The translations under genes were made by a program, and so were the position numbers. Positions 7,921 to 16,793 of a DNA stretch of 64,000 nt are shown piece by piece. Each line of letters begins with the position of its first letter. Position 1 is the first letter of the stretch. Origin of the DNA: Halospina denitrificans. GTDB lineage: Bacteria > Pseudomonadota > Gammaproteobacteria > Pseudomonadales > Oleiphilaceae. Under the pieces are notes generated by a model that worked only from the letters and a program-made list of their open reading frames with translations, made no database searches and was not told the origin of the DNA. The stretch covers positions 125,538 through 189,537 of the forward strand of contig NZ_SOAX01000003.1 of the NCBI RefSeq assembly GCF_004364635.1, written 5' to 3'.

Positions 7921-8490
7921 TCACTCCGGCTTCGGACTACCCATGATGTCAGCCATCTCCCGGGGCCGGGGTGCGCCCTGCTTGGCGGAAAGCTTGTCCT
8001 CGTCATCCCAGTAGATGGTGGTCGGGGTCGCCCGGGCTCCCAGATCGCGCATCAGAAAGTTGTTCTCCCGCACCTGACCTTCTGCTTTCTTCACAATCGC
8101 CTCATCCGGCTGGATACCACCCTCTTCATAGGCTCTGCGGTTGTCCGCCAATCTGGCTTCCGGATCCTCACTGCCCAGGATGGTGGCGGCCTTCGGCGTA
8201 CTGCTCCTTTTGATGATGCCCACCATGATGTGGCGGAGCTGGACCCTGCCGGATTCGATCCAGGGGGTGGCCTGCTCCCGGAACTTGTCGCAGTAGGGGC
8301 AGTTGGGGTCGGTGAAAGTATAGATGATGGTCTCCGCATCATCCGCGCCGTCCTGGACCCAGTGACTGTCTTCCAGGGTCTGCCAGATGTCTTCGTCATC
8401 GGACTGTTGCGCATGCGTGGGCAGGACCAGCACGAACATGAGCACAATGCCGGCAAGAAATCGTTGGAGCGCAGTGGTGGTTAATGTCAT
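7921..8490 (-). CDS. dsbG: DsbG/DsbC-like periplasmic thiol-disulfide isomerase, short form
   Basis: The 189-residue protein has a Sec signal peptide (cleavage after THA, about residue 27) and a thioredoxin fold with active site CPYC (Cys 64 and 67) in the context TDPNCPYCDKF. The cis-proline loop is ATPTTIYW. CPYC is the DsbG-type dipeptide. Classic DsbG/DsbC have an N-terminal dimerisation domain of about 60-70 residues. Here fewer than 40 residues separate the signal from the catalytic fold, so it may be monomeric and act more as an oxidase or reductase. The start codon overlaps the stop of the upstream TlpA-fusion gene by one base, which points to translational coupling in the dsb operon. 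Confidence 0.85.
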   Translation of the reverse strand: MTLTTTALQRFLAGIVLMFVLVLPTHAQQSDDEDIWQTLEDSHWVQDGADDAETIIYTFTDPNCPYCDKFREQATPWIESGRVQLRHIMVGIIKRSSTPKAATILGSEDPEARLADNRRAYEEGGIQPDEAIVKKAEGQVRENNFLMRDLGARATPTTIYWDDEDKLSAKQGAPRPREMADIMGSPKPE

Positions 8491-9320
8491 CAGTTGTTGT
8501 CTCCTGTGTTGGTTTCGAATTCGGATAGATTATCCGCGAGTGTCGCGCTGGAGAGTTCCCCATAATGAGTGGTCACCAGCTGACCCGATGCGTTGTAGAA
8601 AAGGGTGGTGGGCAGTCCCTGGTTGCCGGTATTGGAAGCGACCTCCCGCCGACGGTCCAGGACCACATTGCGCAGCGTCAATCCATGTTCATCCAGGAAA
8701 CTGTTAACCGTCGGCGGGCCTTCCCCCTGATTGACGAACACAAAGGCAATGTCCTCCTGCGCCTCCTGGGCCTTCTCCAGCACCGGCATTTCGCGCACAC
8801 AGGGGGGACACCAGGAGGCCCAGAGATTGACGACCATGGGTCGGCCATCCGCCATAGTATCCAGTGCCCGAGCCTCTCCATCGCGTGACTCGACGGTCAC
8901 CTCCGGAATCCCCTGCCCCTGGACCTGCATCAGGGTGATCAGGCCCCAGGGAAGGGCCCAGAGCAGGATCCCAGTCGTCACCGCAATCCCCAGGGCCCCG
9001 CGCACGGATGGATGGCGCCAGAGCTGATAGGTGGTGGCAATAGCACAGCCGATGAGGCCGGACAGCAGATGGAAGCCGCCATCGCGGATGTCGATGATCC
9101 CCAGCGGGTCATCCCAGTAATGCTCAAAATAGAGCGCCACGAAACCGATCCGCGCGCAGAGCAGCGACCAGAGCAGTATGTCCGCCAGTGGTCCGCCCAC
9201 TTTCACCTGATCCCGACGGCCTGCCACGGCGCCGACAAGAAGCGCCACCACAAAGGCCGCAATGATCAGGACATGGGCAACGGAAAGGCTCAGCGGCCCC
9301 ACAGCAATGGATGACATCAA
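8490..9320 (-). CDS. Lgt-like membrane domain fused to a TlpA/ResA-type thioredoxin
   Basis: The 276-residue protein has an N-terminal half with about four membrane segments resembling part of prolipoprotein diacylglyceryl transferase (LCARIGFVALYFEHYW, DIRDGGFHLLSGLIG), then a periplasmic thioredoxin domain with NLWASWCPPCVREMP. WCPPC is typical of TlpA/ResA/CcmG reductases. The Lgt-like part is too short to be a working transferase and probably serves as an anchor. From memory the same fusion occurs between dsbG and dsbD2 in Pseudomonas (around PA2477). It is likely to pass electrons from DsbD to a periplasmic partner. Operon neighbours are DsbD 8 bases upstream and DsbG overlapping downstream. 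Confidence 0.8.
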   Translation of the reverse strand: MMSSIAVGPLSLSVAHVLIIAAFVVALLVGAVAGRRDQVKVGGPLADILLWSLLCARIGFVALYFEHYWDDPLGIIDIRDGGFHLLSGLIGCAIATTYQLWRHPSVRGALGIAVTTGILLWALPWGLITLMQVQGQGIPEVTVESRDGEARALDTMADGRPMVVNLWASWCPPCVREMPVLEKAQEAQEDIAFVFVNQGEGPPTVNSFLDEHGLTLRNVVLDRRREVASNTGNQGLPTTLFYNASGQLVTTHYGELSSATLADNLSEFETNTGDNN

Positions 9321-9328
9321 TACCTCCT

Positions 9329-11134
9329 TCAGAGTGACGACGCACCGGTGGCGGAAAGTCTATCGAGGAAGGCGTCACTGCTGATCTCTCCGGTGACACG
9401 ATAGCCACGACGCTCTTCCCCATCAGGCCCGATCAGCATGATGGTCGGCGGACCCACCACGCTCAATTCCTCCGTCAGCCGCTGATCAATCCGGTCATTG
9501 GCGGTGACGTCCGCCTGCAGCAGCTGCACATCCGCCAGGGCCTTCTGGACCTCAGGGTCCCCAAAGACCTCCTCCTCAATCACCTCACAGCTGATGCACC
9601 AGTCGGCGTAGAACTCCAGAAGCGTCCACTGGCCCCGCGCGCCGGCATTCGCCACGGCCTTTTCCAGATCCTCGGGGGATTTGATGACCTCAAAACCGGC
9701 CATCCCCTCCTCGGCCTCTTGCGGGGCACTTGGCGTTGCGCCGCCCGCGTAGGGCGCAAGCGGTGAACGCAGATCACTGCCGCCCCCGGCCGCTCCACCC
9801 AGCATCAGGCCGCCCCAGACGCCAACCACCAGCGCCAGCGCTGCAAACAGCGCCCGTGCCGGCTCCGCCAGGGACGCATGGCGCACTGCGTTCAGGCCCA
9901 GAGCCGCCGTGATGAGCGCCAGGACGCCCCAGAGTGCCATAGCCACATCAGCTGGCAGGATACGCTCCAGGAACCAGACGGCGGTACCCAGCAGAATCAC
10001 CCCAAATACAGCCTTGACGCCATTCATCCAGGCGCCGGGTTTCGGGAGGAAGCTGGCACCCAGGGTTCCGAATGCCACCAGTGGCGCGCCCATGCCGAGC
10101 CCAAGGGCGAACAGGCCCAGACCGCCATGGAGCGCATCACCGGACTCGGTAATATACAGCAGCGCCCCCGCCAGCGGTGCGGTCATGCAGGGGCTTGCCA
10201 GAAGCGCCGAAAAGAAGCCCATAAGCGCGGCGCCGCCCAAGTGACCGCCATTCTGGCGTCCGTTCATGGTCTCAAGGCGTTCCCGGATGAAGGCCGGCAG
10301 CTGCAGCTCATAAACGCCAAACATCGACAGCGCCAGCAGCACAAAAATCACCGCCAGGCCGCCAATGAACAGCGGCACCTGGAACGCGGCCTGAAGGTTG
10401 GCGCCAATCAGCCCCGCTGCCGCCCCCAGGACGGCATAGGTGGCCGCCATGGTGACCACAAAGGCCAATGACAGCCAGAACGCACGGCCGCGCCCGGCCT
10501 GGCTGCCCACGATCACCGCAGACAGTATCGGAACCATGGGAAGCACGCAGGGGGTAAAGACCAGAAGCAGGCCCAGCCCGAAGAACAACGCCAGGTTCCA
10601 GACGAGGCTGCTGTCCGCAAGGCTGCTGGCGAGGAACTCATCCTCGGCCTGGCGATTCTCCCCTCCAGTCGCTCCGGCATCGGATACTCCGCCTTCACCC
10701 GAGCCGGCCGTTTGCCCGTCCAGTGTTACGGTGGCGCTCTGGGGCGGATAGCACAGGCCAGCGTCAGCGCAGCCCTGCCAGCTGAGCTCAAGGGTGCGGA
10801 CCTCACCCGGATCAATCATGACCTCAGCCTGATTGTAATAGACCTCCGATTCCCCGAAATACTCGTCCGTAATGATTTCGCCTTCCGGGTATTCCACGCC
10901 GGCAGGCTCCGCCTCCTGCCCGGTGATGGTCATACGCTTGCGATACAGGTAGTAATCGTCCGCAATGGTCCACTCGAGACGGAGCTGGTCACCGTCCGGA
11001 ACCAGTTCATACTGGAACGCCTCTTCCGGCGACAGAAAATCCGACTGATTCATGGCGCCCTGAACCGGTAGAATGGCAGCCAGCATCAGGAACAGGGCTG
11101 CCAGAACGGCCGTTACGGACCGAGTGCGTATCAT
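9329..11134 (-). CDS. dsbD: Thiol:disulfide interchange protein DsbD
   Basis: The 601-residue protein has the DsbD three-part layout. A signal peptide is followed by the N-terminal alpha domain with the pair CADAGLC before YPPQS. The CcdA-like membrane core has FTPCVLPMVPILSAV and SPCMTAPLAGALLY, carrying the two membrane cysteines. The C-terminal thioredoxin domain has YADWCISCEVIEE. It carries electrons from cytoplasmic thioredoxin to periplasmic acceptors, here presumably the two thioredoxin-fold proteins encoded directly downstream. The start at 11134 is preferred because MIRTRSVTAVLAALFL is a normal signal peptide, and an upstream frame to 11218 would overlap the divergent regulator start. 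Confidence 0.92.
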   Translation of the reverse strand: MIRTRSVTAVLAALFLMLAAILPVQGAMNQSDFLSPEEAFQYELVPDGDQLRLEWTIADDYYLYRKRMTITGQEAEPAGVEYPEGEIITDEYFGESEVYYNQAEVMIDPGEVRTLELSWQGCADAGLCYPPQSATVTLDGQTAGSGEGGVSDAGATGGENRQAEDEFLASSLADSSLVWNLALFFGLGLLLVFTPCVLPMVPILSAVIVGSQAGRGRAFWLSLAFVVTMAATYAVLGAAAGLIGANLQAAFQVPLFIGGLAVIFVLLALSMFGVYELQLPAFIRERLETMNGRQNGGHLGGAALMGFFSALLASPCMTAPLAGALLYITESGDALHGGLGLFALGLGMGAPLVAFGTLGASFLPKPGAWMNGVKAVFGVILLGTAVWFLERILPADVAMALWGVLALITAALGLNAVRHASLAEPARALFAALALVVGVWGGLMLGGAAGGGSDLRSPLAPYAGGATPSAPQEAEEGMAGFEVIKSPEDLEKAVANAGARGQWTLLEFYADWCISCEVIEEEVFGDPEVQKALADVQLLQADVTANDRIDQRLTEELSVVGPPTIMLIGPDGEERRGYRVTGEISSDAFLDRLSATGASSL

Positions 11135-11212
11135 GACTGTCTCCCTGCTGCTCATTAGGAAGCAGGGATTGTGCAGCGCACCGATTAAGTGGGCATTAAG
11201 AGGTTTCCCGGA
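11135..11212. promoter_or_regulatory. Divergent promoter region, dsbD and response regulator
   Basis: The 78 bases between two outward-facing starts must hold control elements for both the dsb operon (left) and the two-component operon (right). By analogy with other QseB/PmrA-type loci the regulator probably binds here. I could not identify a convincing direct repeat by eye. Confidence 0.45.
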
Positions 11213-11899
11213 ATGCATGTGCTTTTGATCGAAGACGATGAACTCGTCGCCTCCGGCCTGGTGAGCGGTCTGGAGATGGACGCGTTCGTAGTGGACTGGG
11301 TCACCAATGCCAGAAGTGCCGAAAACGCCATCGCCACGATGGACACGGACATCGTGATACTGGATCTCGGGCTGCCGGACGTTGACGGCCTGGAATTGCT
11401 GCGCCAGTGGCGCGCGCGTGGCGTCACCGTGCCGATACTGGTGCTTACTGCCAGGGATGCCATGGAGGACCGGGTGACCGGGCTGGAGTCCGGGGCGGAT
11501 GATTACGTGCTCAAGCCCTTTGATCTGGATGAGCTGAGCGCCCGGCTGCGGGCGCTGCGGCGACGGGCATCAGGGCAGTCCTCCCCGGCCATTGATCACG
11601 GCGGCCTGCGTTTTTTACCGGCTCAAAGCGAGGTGACGCTGAACGGTGTTCCGATTAGCCTTTCGAGTAAGGAACTGCTGCTGTTGGAAAAATTCCTGCG
11701 TGCGGGCAACAGCCTGCTGACGGAAGAGCAGCTGAAAGATGCCATCTACGGTATGGATACTGAAATCGGCAGTAATGCCCTAAACGTCCATATTCACCAC
11801 CTGCGCCGCAAACTCGGCCGTGACCTCATTCAGACCGTCCGCGGCATGGGGTATCGGCTGGGCCCACCGCCAGGCGATGTAGCTCGGGAGCAGCAATGA
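11213..11899 (+). CDS. OmpR/PhoB-family response regulator
   Basis: The 228-residue protein has a receiver domain (acidic pocket EDDE, phospho-acceptor Asp51 in DLGLPDVDG, switch Thr in VLTARD, Lys in DYVLKPF) and a C-terminal winged helix ending HHLRRKLGRDLIQTVRGMGY. It resembles QseB/PmrA-type regulators. The ATG at 11213 is chosen because the receiver begins immediately (MHVLLIEDDE) and AAGAGG precedes it. The gene overlaps the sensor kinase gene by 4 bases and is divergent from dsbD. The regulon likely includes the dsb operon (inference). Confidence 0.92.
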   Translation: MHVLLIEDDELVASGLVSGLEMDAFVVDWVTNARSAENAIATMDTDIVILDLGLPDVDGLELLRQWRARGVTVPILVLTARDAMEDRVTGLESGADDYVLKPFDLDELSARLRALRRRASGQSSPAIDHGGLRFLPAQSEVTLNGVPISLSSKELLLLEKFLRAGNSLLTEEQLKDAIYGMDTEIGSNALNVHIHHLRRKLGRDLIQTVRGMGYRLGPPPGDVAREQQ

Positions 11900-13155
11900 C
11901 ACTGAAGCGGCGACTGGTTCTTGGCCTCGGGCTGGCACTGGGGATGCTCTGGGCATCCGCGGCGGCCCTGCTGTTTCTGGATCTGCGGAGCCAGATCTCG
12001 GATACCCTGGATGAGCGCCTGGCCGCCTCGGCCCGGATGGTTGCAGGCCTGGTGGCCCGCCATCCCGACCTGTTGGAACAGCCCAGCAATTATACAGAAC
12101 TCGTGGAACCGGACTCCGAAGGTGTGGCCTGCCAGATCCAGGCTGCCAGCGGCGAGGTTCTGGTCCGCACTGAAGGCGCCGACAGCCAGGCCCTGGCGGG
12201 CACCGAGCCCGGCTACCGGAATACCGTCATTAACAGGGAGCGCTGGCGACTCTATACCCTCGAGCACAATGGCATGCACATCACCACGGCCGACCGCATG
12301 AACGAACGCAATGCGCTGCGCCAGGGCATTTTCCTGGTGCTGGTGGCCCCTTTCGCACTGGCGCTGGCCGGCGGTATCGGCGTGGTCTGGTTCGGCATAA
12401 GCCGGGGCCTGGCACCACTGGAAAGGCTGAGCCGTGAAGTCGCCCAACGCAGCCCCTCCATGCTTACCCCGGTGGACATCGGCTCGGCCCCCTCCGAACT
12501 GCAGCCGGTGGTCTCAACGCTGAACAACCTGCTAGCACGGGTTAATGATGCCATACAGCGGGAGCAGCACTTCGCCAGCCAGGCAGCGCATGAGCTGCGG
12601 ACCCCACTGACCGCGATTAAAACCCACCTGCAGGTTGCCCAACGCCAGGCGCCGGAAGCCAGCAAGGCGCTGAGCCAGGCAGAAGCGGGTATCCAGCGCC
12701 TGCAGCGGATCATCGAGCAACTGTTGATGCTCGCGCGGGTTGAACGCCTGGGCGTGGACAATCAGGAGCGGGCAGCCGTGGAAACGGTGATCCACCAGGC
12801 CATGGTGGACCTTCCGGATCGTGACCGGGTCAGGATCGAGGCGGCCCCCTCCCTGCCGGATCTTCCGGTTCCCGCTCCGCTGGCATCAGCGGCACTGCGT
12901 AACCTTCTGGAGAATGCACTGCGCCATGGCGCAGGTGATGAACCGGTGGAACTCAGGGCGGATCAGAGCGGCTCGGATCTTGTAATGACAGTAACCAACC
13001 GGATGGGCGAGAGCGCGGGCGGAGACGTCCGGCGCAGCGAAGGTCTGGGGCTGACGATCGTGCGCGCGATCACAGAGCGGTTCGACGCCCGGTTCGAATT
13101 CCGTTACCCCCGGGATGGAACCGTGCAGGCCGTCATCGTCTGGCAAGCGCGCTGA
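11896..13155 (+). CDS. Sensor histidine kinase, QseC-like
   Basis: The 419-residue inner-membrane kinase has a first membrane helix at residues 6-28, a periplasmic sensor segment of about 115 residues, and a second helix around 144-168. HAMP linker, dimerisation helix with AAHELRTPLTA (His232) and a C-terminal ATPase domain (NLLENALRHG N-box, GLGLTIVRAI G-box) follow. The ligand is unknown. A periplasmic redox or envelope signal would fit the neighbouring dsb operon. ATGA overlap with the regulator gene implies coupled translation. It ends 9 bases from the convergent DUF2058 gene. Confidence 0.9.
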   Translation: MTLKRRLVLGLGLALGMLWASAAALLFLDLRSQISDTLDERLAASARMVAGLVARHPDLLEQPSNYTELVEPDSEGVACQIQAASGEVLVRTEGADSQALAGTEPGYRNTVINRERWRLYTLEHNGMHITTADRMNERNALRQGIFLVLVAPFALALAGGIGVVWFGISRGLAPLERLSREVAQRSPSMLTPVDIGSAPSELQPVVSTLNNLLARVNDAIQREQHFASQAAHELRTPLTAIKTHLQVAQRQAPEASKALSQAEAGIQRLQRIIEQLLMLARVERLGVDNQERAAVETVIHQAMVDLPDRDRVRIEAAPSLPDLPVPAPLASAALRNLLENALRHGAGDEPVELRADQSGSDLVMTVTNRMGESAGGDVRRSEGLGLTIVRAITERFDARFEFRYPRDGTVQAVIVWQAR

Positions 13156-13164
13156 GGGCGTCCT

Positions 13165-13710
13165 CTACCACATCAGGTCGTCCGGGATTTCAAATCCGGC
13201 ATAGGGATCATCCTCGTCATCGTCCTCCTTCTTACGCTCATGGAGGACCACGACAACCGACTCATCACGCTCCTGGATCTTGCGGGCAATGCCTTCCGGG
13301 ATCACATCGTAGGTGCCGTCAAGGCAGACAACAGCCAACTGCCCGCGCGCCAGGGCATCCACGGTCTGTTCGTCCACATACAGCTTTTTGATCTTGCTGT
13401 TATGCACGAACTGGTAGGCTGTCTCACCCTCCTTCCGGCTCAAACGATTGGTTTCGACCAGCTGGCGGATCTGTGCCTGAACCGCGCGACGCTGCGCTTC
13501 CTCTTCGCGCTGACGGTTCAGCTCACGATCCCGCTCGGCCTGCTCCTCCCTGGCCTGCCGGGCCCGTTCACGGGTCTCATTGACCGACTGTGTCCCCTTG
13601 GGCTGCTGCTTGCGCTGCTTCTGCTGTTGTTTCTTTTCTTTTTTAGCAGCCTTGGCCTGTTTCTCGTCGGCCAGGCCCTGTTTCAGTAATTGATCCTGGA
13701 GTGACGGCAT
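13165..13710 (-). CDS. DUF2058 (YaiL-like) protein
   Basis: The 181-residue protein has a highly charged Lys/Gln/Glu-rich N-terminal half (coiled coil, about residues 15-85, with KQAKAAKKEKKQQQKQR). The conserved half has AYQFVHNSKIKKLYVDE and GQLAVVCLDGTYDVIPEGIA, the signature of DUF2058. E. coli YaiL is a member. The family is described as nucleoprotein or polynucleotide-associated, without a settled function. No signal peptide, so cytoplasmic. The acidic C-terminal stretch EDDDEDDPYAGFEIPDDLMW is typical of these proteins. Confidence 0.85.
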   Translation of the reverse strand: MPSLQDQLLKQGLADEKQAKAAKKEKKQQQKQRKQQPKGTQSVNETRERARQAREEQAERDRELNRQREEEAQRRAVQAQIRQLVETNRLSRKEGETAYQFVHNSKIKKLYVDEQTVDALARGQLAVVCLDGTYDVIPEGIARKIQERDESVVVVLHERKKEDDDEDDPYAGFEIPDDLMW

Positions 13711-13759
13711 TGCGGGTCGTCTCCCTGGTGAAATGAATGGACTGATTGAGACCGTTGGT

Positions 13760-14302
13760 CTAGTCGGCCATTTCCTCCCAGGCCGCCTTGAGATACACGC
13801 TCATTGACCAGAGCGTCAGCGCCGCCGCGATGGCGAGAATGACCAGGCCTGCACGGGCCACCGGCTCTCCCGGCGGATAGGCCAGCAGCAGCACGATGGC
13901 CACCATCTGGAAGCCGGTCTTGAGCTTGCCGATATAGGACACCGCCACACTGGCCCGCTTACCCATCTCGGCCATCCATTCGCGCAGCGCGGATATCACG
14001 ATTTCACGGCCAATAATGACAATGGCCGGTATGGTCAGAAACAGGGAGCCGTAATCGTGGATCAGCAACGCCAGCGCCACCGAGACAATCAGCTTGTCCG
14101 CCACCGGGTCCAGGAAGGCCCCGAGGGGTGTGGACTGGTCCCAACGCCGTGCCAGGAAACCATCCAGCCAGTCCGTGATCGCGGCTATGGCGAAAACAAC
14201 GGCGCTGGCCATGTACGCCCAGTGGAAAGGCATGAAAAACACCAGCACGAGGGCCGGGATAAGAATGATGCGCGAAACAGTGAGTATGTTCGGTAAATTC
14301 AT
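13760..14302 (-). CDS. pgsA: CDP-diacylglycerol-glycerol-3-phosphate 3-phosphatidyltransferase
   Basis: The 180-residue integral membrane enzyme carries out the committed step of phosphatidylglycerol synthesis. The CDP-alcohol phosphatidyltransferase motif D-G-x2-A-R-x8-G-x3-D-x3-D is seen as DWLDGFLARRWDQSTPLGAFLDPVADK. The N terminus MNLPNILTVSRI is typical of PgsA. It follows uvrC by 3 bases, completing the uvrY-uvrC-pgsA order found in many gammaproteobacteria. In E. coli tRNA genes come next; here DUF2058 and the dsb region intervene. Confidence 0.95.
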   Translation of the reverse strand: MNLPNILTVSRIILIPALVLVFFMPFHWAYMASAVVFAIAAITDWLDGFLARRWDQSTPLGAFLDPVADKLIVSVALALLIHDYGSLFLTIPAIVIIGREIVISALREWMAEMGKRASVAVSYIGKLKTGFQMVAIVLLLAYPPGEPVARAGLVILAIAAALTLWSMSVYLKAAWEEMAD

Positions 14303-14305
14303 TGG

Positions 14306-16153
14306 CTACTCGTTATGCAAAGCGGCGTAGATGGATTCCGCGAGCTGATGACTCACACCCCGTACCTTGGCGATTTCCTCGATGCTGGCCTTGTTGATTT
14401 CCTGCAGACCGCCGAAATAGTTTATCAGGTCTTTTCGCCGTTTGGCGCCAACACCCGGAATTCCCTCAAGTGTTGACTGGCGCCGTTTCTTGTCCCGCCG
14501 CTGCCGGTGGCCGGTAATGGCAAAGCGGTGGGCCTCGTCGCGAATGTGCTGGATCAGGTGCAGCGCGGGCGAATCCGGCGGTACCCGGAAGCTGCTGTCG
14601 GTCACCGCCTCGACCAGCTCCTCCATACCCGCCTTGCGGGTTTCGCCCTTGGCCACGCCAATCAGGACCACGTCCTGAATCTGCAGCTCCTCGAACACCG
14701 CCTTGGCCACGTTGAGCTGACCCCGTCCGCCGTCGATAAACACCAGATCCGGGCGCTTGCCGTCGCCCGCCTTAATCTTACGGTAACGACGCTGCAGCAC
14801 CTGGCGCATGGCACCATAATCATCACCCGCAGTTTCGCCCTCGATATTATAGAGCCGGTAATCGCTTTTCAGAGGGCCGTTCTCGTCGAAGACCACGCAG
14901 GAGGCTACGGTGTTCTCGCCCTGGCTGTGGCTGATGTCAAAACACTCCATGCGCGCGGGCACCTCGTCCAGCTCCAGGAGTTCCCTCAGGGCAAGCAGGC
15001 GGCGGTAGACCGTCTCCTTGTTGGCAAGGTGGCTGCGCAGGGTCTGCTCGGCATTGGTCTGGGCCATCTGGAGCCAGCGGCGGCGTTCCTCGCGCACGCG
15101 ATGGCGCACTTTCACCTCGCGCCCCGCCTGCTCGGACAGCGCCTGATCCAGTACAGCGCGATCACCGAGCTCCATGGAGACCACGATCTCACGTGGAATC
15201 TCCCGGGGATTGCCCTCGCCCAGATAGTACTGGCCAATAAAGGCGGTAAGCAGCTCCTCCTCGGACTGATCCATCGAGAGGCGCGGGAAGTAGTTCTGGG
15301 TGCCCACCAGGCGCCCGCCACGCACCGAGAGCACCACCACGCAGACGATGCCGGCCTCCTGCATCAACCCCAGGATATCCACCGAGGCGGACCCCCCTTC
15401 AATGGCCTGTTGCTCCTGGACGTGGCGCAGATAGTTGATCTGGTCCCGGTAATGAGCCGCCTTCTCGAAATCCAGATTCGCGGAGGCGTTCTCCATGTTG
15501 CTGATCAGCTCCTCGATAATTTCCGGGTTCTTGCCCTGCAGGAAAAGCGTGGCCCGACGTACATCGGCACGGTAATCCTCGGGGGAGATCAGGCCCACGC
15601 AGGGGGCCGTGCAGCGATTGATCTGATACTGCAGGCAGGGCCGCGTGCGGTTGCGGAAATAGCTGTCACTGCAGTTGCGGATCCGGAACACCTTCTGGAG
15701 AATATTGAGACTTTCCCGCACCGCGCCGCCACTCGGAAAAGGCCCGAAAAACCTGCCCTTATCCCGCTTACTTCGACCTCTTTTGTAGTTCAGCGCCGGG
15801 TAATCGGTATGATCCGAGAGATAAATATAGGGGTAGGACTTATCGTCGCGCAGCAGAATGTTATAGGGCGGGCGCAGCGACTTGATCAAATTCTGTTCAA
15901 GCAGCAGCGCCTCGGTCTCGCTGGCGGTGACGGTGACCTCGATATTGGCGATACGACTGACCAGCGACCGGGTCTTGATCGCCTGGCCCTGGTTGCGGAA
16001 ATAGCTGCTCAGGCGTTTTTTGAGATTACCGGCCTTGCCGACATAGAGGATATCGCCATCGGCATTGAACATCCGGTAAACGCCGGGACGTTCGGTGACC
16101 TGCTTGAGGAATGCGGCGGAATCAAATTCGGGTGCAACGTCTTCAGACTTCAT
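14306..16153 (-). CDS. uvrC: Excinuclease ABC subunit C
   Basis: The 615-residue nuclease subunit of nucleotide excision repair makes both incisions around a lesion. The N-terminal GIY-YIG domain is visible (GVYRMFNADGDILYVGKAGN), then a cysteine cluster (CSDSYFRNRTRPCLQYQINRCTAPC), the UVR motif near residues 200-240, the RNase H-like endonuclease domain (ECFDISHSQGE, VFIDGGRGQL) and the C-terminal helix-hairpin-helix pair (LEGIPGVGAKRRKDLINYFG). ATG at 16153 is preferred; an upstream TTG at 16162 is possible. The start overlaps the end of uvrY by 11 bases. Confidence 0.96.
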   Translation of the reverse strand: MKSEDVAPEFDSAAFLKQVTERPGVYRMFNADGDILYVGKAGNLKKRLSSYFRNQGQAIKTRSLVSRIANIEVTVTASETEALLLEQNLIKSLRPPYNILLRDDKSYPYIYLSDHTDYPALNYKRGRSKRDKGRFFGPFPSGGAVRESLNILQKVFRIRNCSDSYFRNRTRPCLQYQINRCTAPCVGLISPEDYRADVRRATLFLQGKNPEIIEELISNMENASANLDFEKAAHYRDQINYLRHVQEQQAIEGGSASVDILGLMQEAGIVCVVVLSVRGGRLVGTQNYFPRLSMDQSEEELLTAFIGQYYLGEGNPREIPREIVVSMELGDRAVLDQALSEQAGREVKVRHRVREERRRWLQMAQTNAEQTLRSHLANKETVYRRLLALRELLELDEVPARMECFDISHSQGENTVASCVVFDENGPLKSDYRLYNIEGETAGDDYGAMRQVLQRRYRKIKAGDGKRPDLVFIDGGRGQLNVAKAVFEELQIQDVVLIGVAKGETRKAGMEELVEAVTDSSFRVPPDSPALHLIQHIRDEAHRFAITGHRQRRDKKRRQSTLEGIPGVGAKRRKDLINYFGGLQEINKASIEEIAKVRGVSHQLAESIYAALHNE

Positions 16154-16793
16154 CGGCGTCAAGAATGCCGTGTTTCACCGCTTTGAGGGTGAGCTCAACG
16201 TCGCTTTCAATGCCGAGCTTCTCGAAGATGCGATAGCGGTAGGTGTTCACCGTCTTGGGGCTGAGACAGAGCCTGTCGGAGATCTGCTGGACCTTCTGGC
16301 ACTGCACGATCATGGTTGCAATCTGCAGCTCGCGTTCGGACAGTTCGTCGAACGCGTTGTGATCCTCATCGCCCCCGTTCACCTTGCCAAGCGCCATCTT
16401 CTGCGCAATTTCGGGGCTGATGTAGCGTTGCCCCAGTGACGCCCGCCTCACGGCCTGGAGCATCTCCTTCAGGTCCGCCCCCTTGGTGATATAGGCGTGG
16501 GCTCCCGCCTGCATGACGCGCGTTGGGTAGGGGTCGTCAGCACAGGCGGTGACGGCGATAATCCGAACATCATCATTGATCCGCAGGATCCGGCGCATCG
16601 CCTCAAGCCCGCCGATGCCGGGCATCCGCAGGTCCATAAGAACCACGTCCGGGGCATCCCGGCGCACGTGCTCGACAGCAGCCTCTCCTGACTCCGCCTC
16701 CCCGATAATTTCAATCTCATTGTCATCGGAAAGCATCCTTGTTATGCCGGTACGGACCAGTTCATGGTCATCAACCACCAGAATCCGGATCAA
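16143..16793 (-). CDS. uvrY: UvrY/GacA response regulator, TTG start
   Basis: This LuxR/FixJ-type regulator is the partner of BarA/GacS, controlling carbon storage regulation through small RNAs in relatives. The receiver domain has DDHELVR, phospho-acceptor in LMDLRMPG and Lys in YITKG; the C-terminal helix-turn-helix has LSERELQIA and LCLSPKTVNTYRYRIFEKL. I choose the TTG at 16793 because it gives the family start MIRILVVDDH, puts the acceptor at Asp54 as in E. coli UvrY and GacA, and has AGAGG six bases upstream. ATG at 16811 would add six residues and bury that site. It is co-transcribed with uvrC. Confidence 0.93.
   Translation of the reverse strand: MIRILVVDDHELVRTGITRMLSDDNEIEIIGEAESGEAAVEHVRRDAPDVVLMDLRMPGIGGLEAMRRILRINDDVRIIAVTACADDPYPTRVMQAGAHAYITKGADLKEMLQAVRRASLGQRYISPEIAQKMALGKVNGGDEDHNAFDELSERELQIATMIVQCQKVQQISDRLCLSPKTVNTYRYRIFEKLGIESDVELTLKAVKHGILDADEV

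Noticed and set aside
14507-16186. 559-codon rightward open frame over uvrC
   Set aside because: Antisense shadow in GC-rich DNA; uvrC on the other strand has all family motifs.
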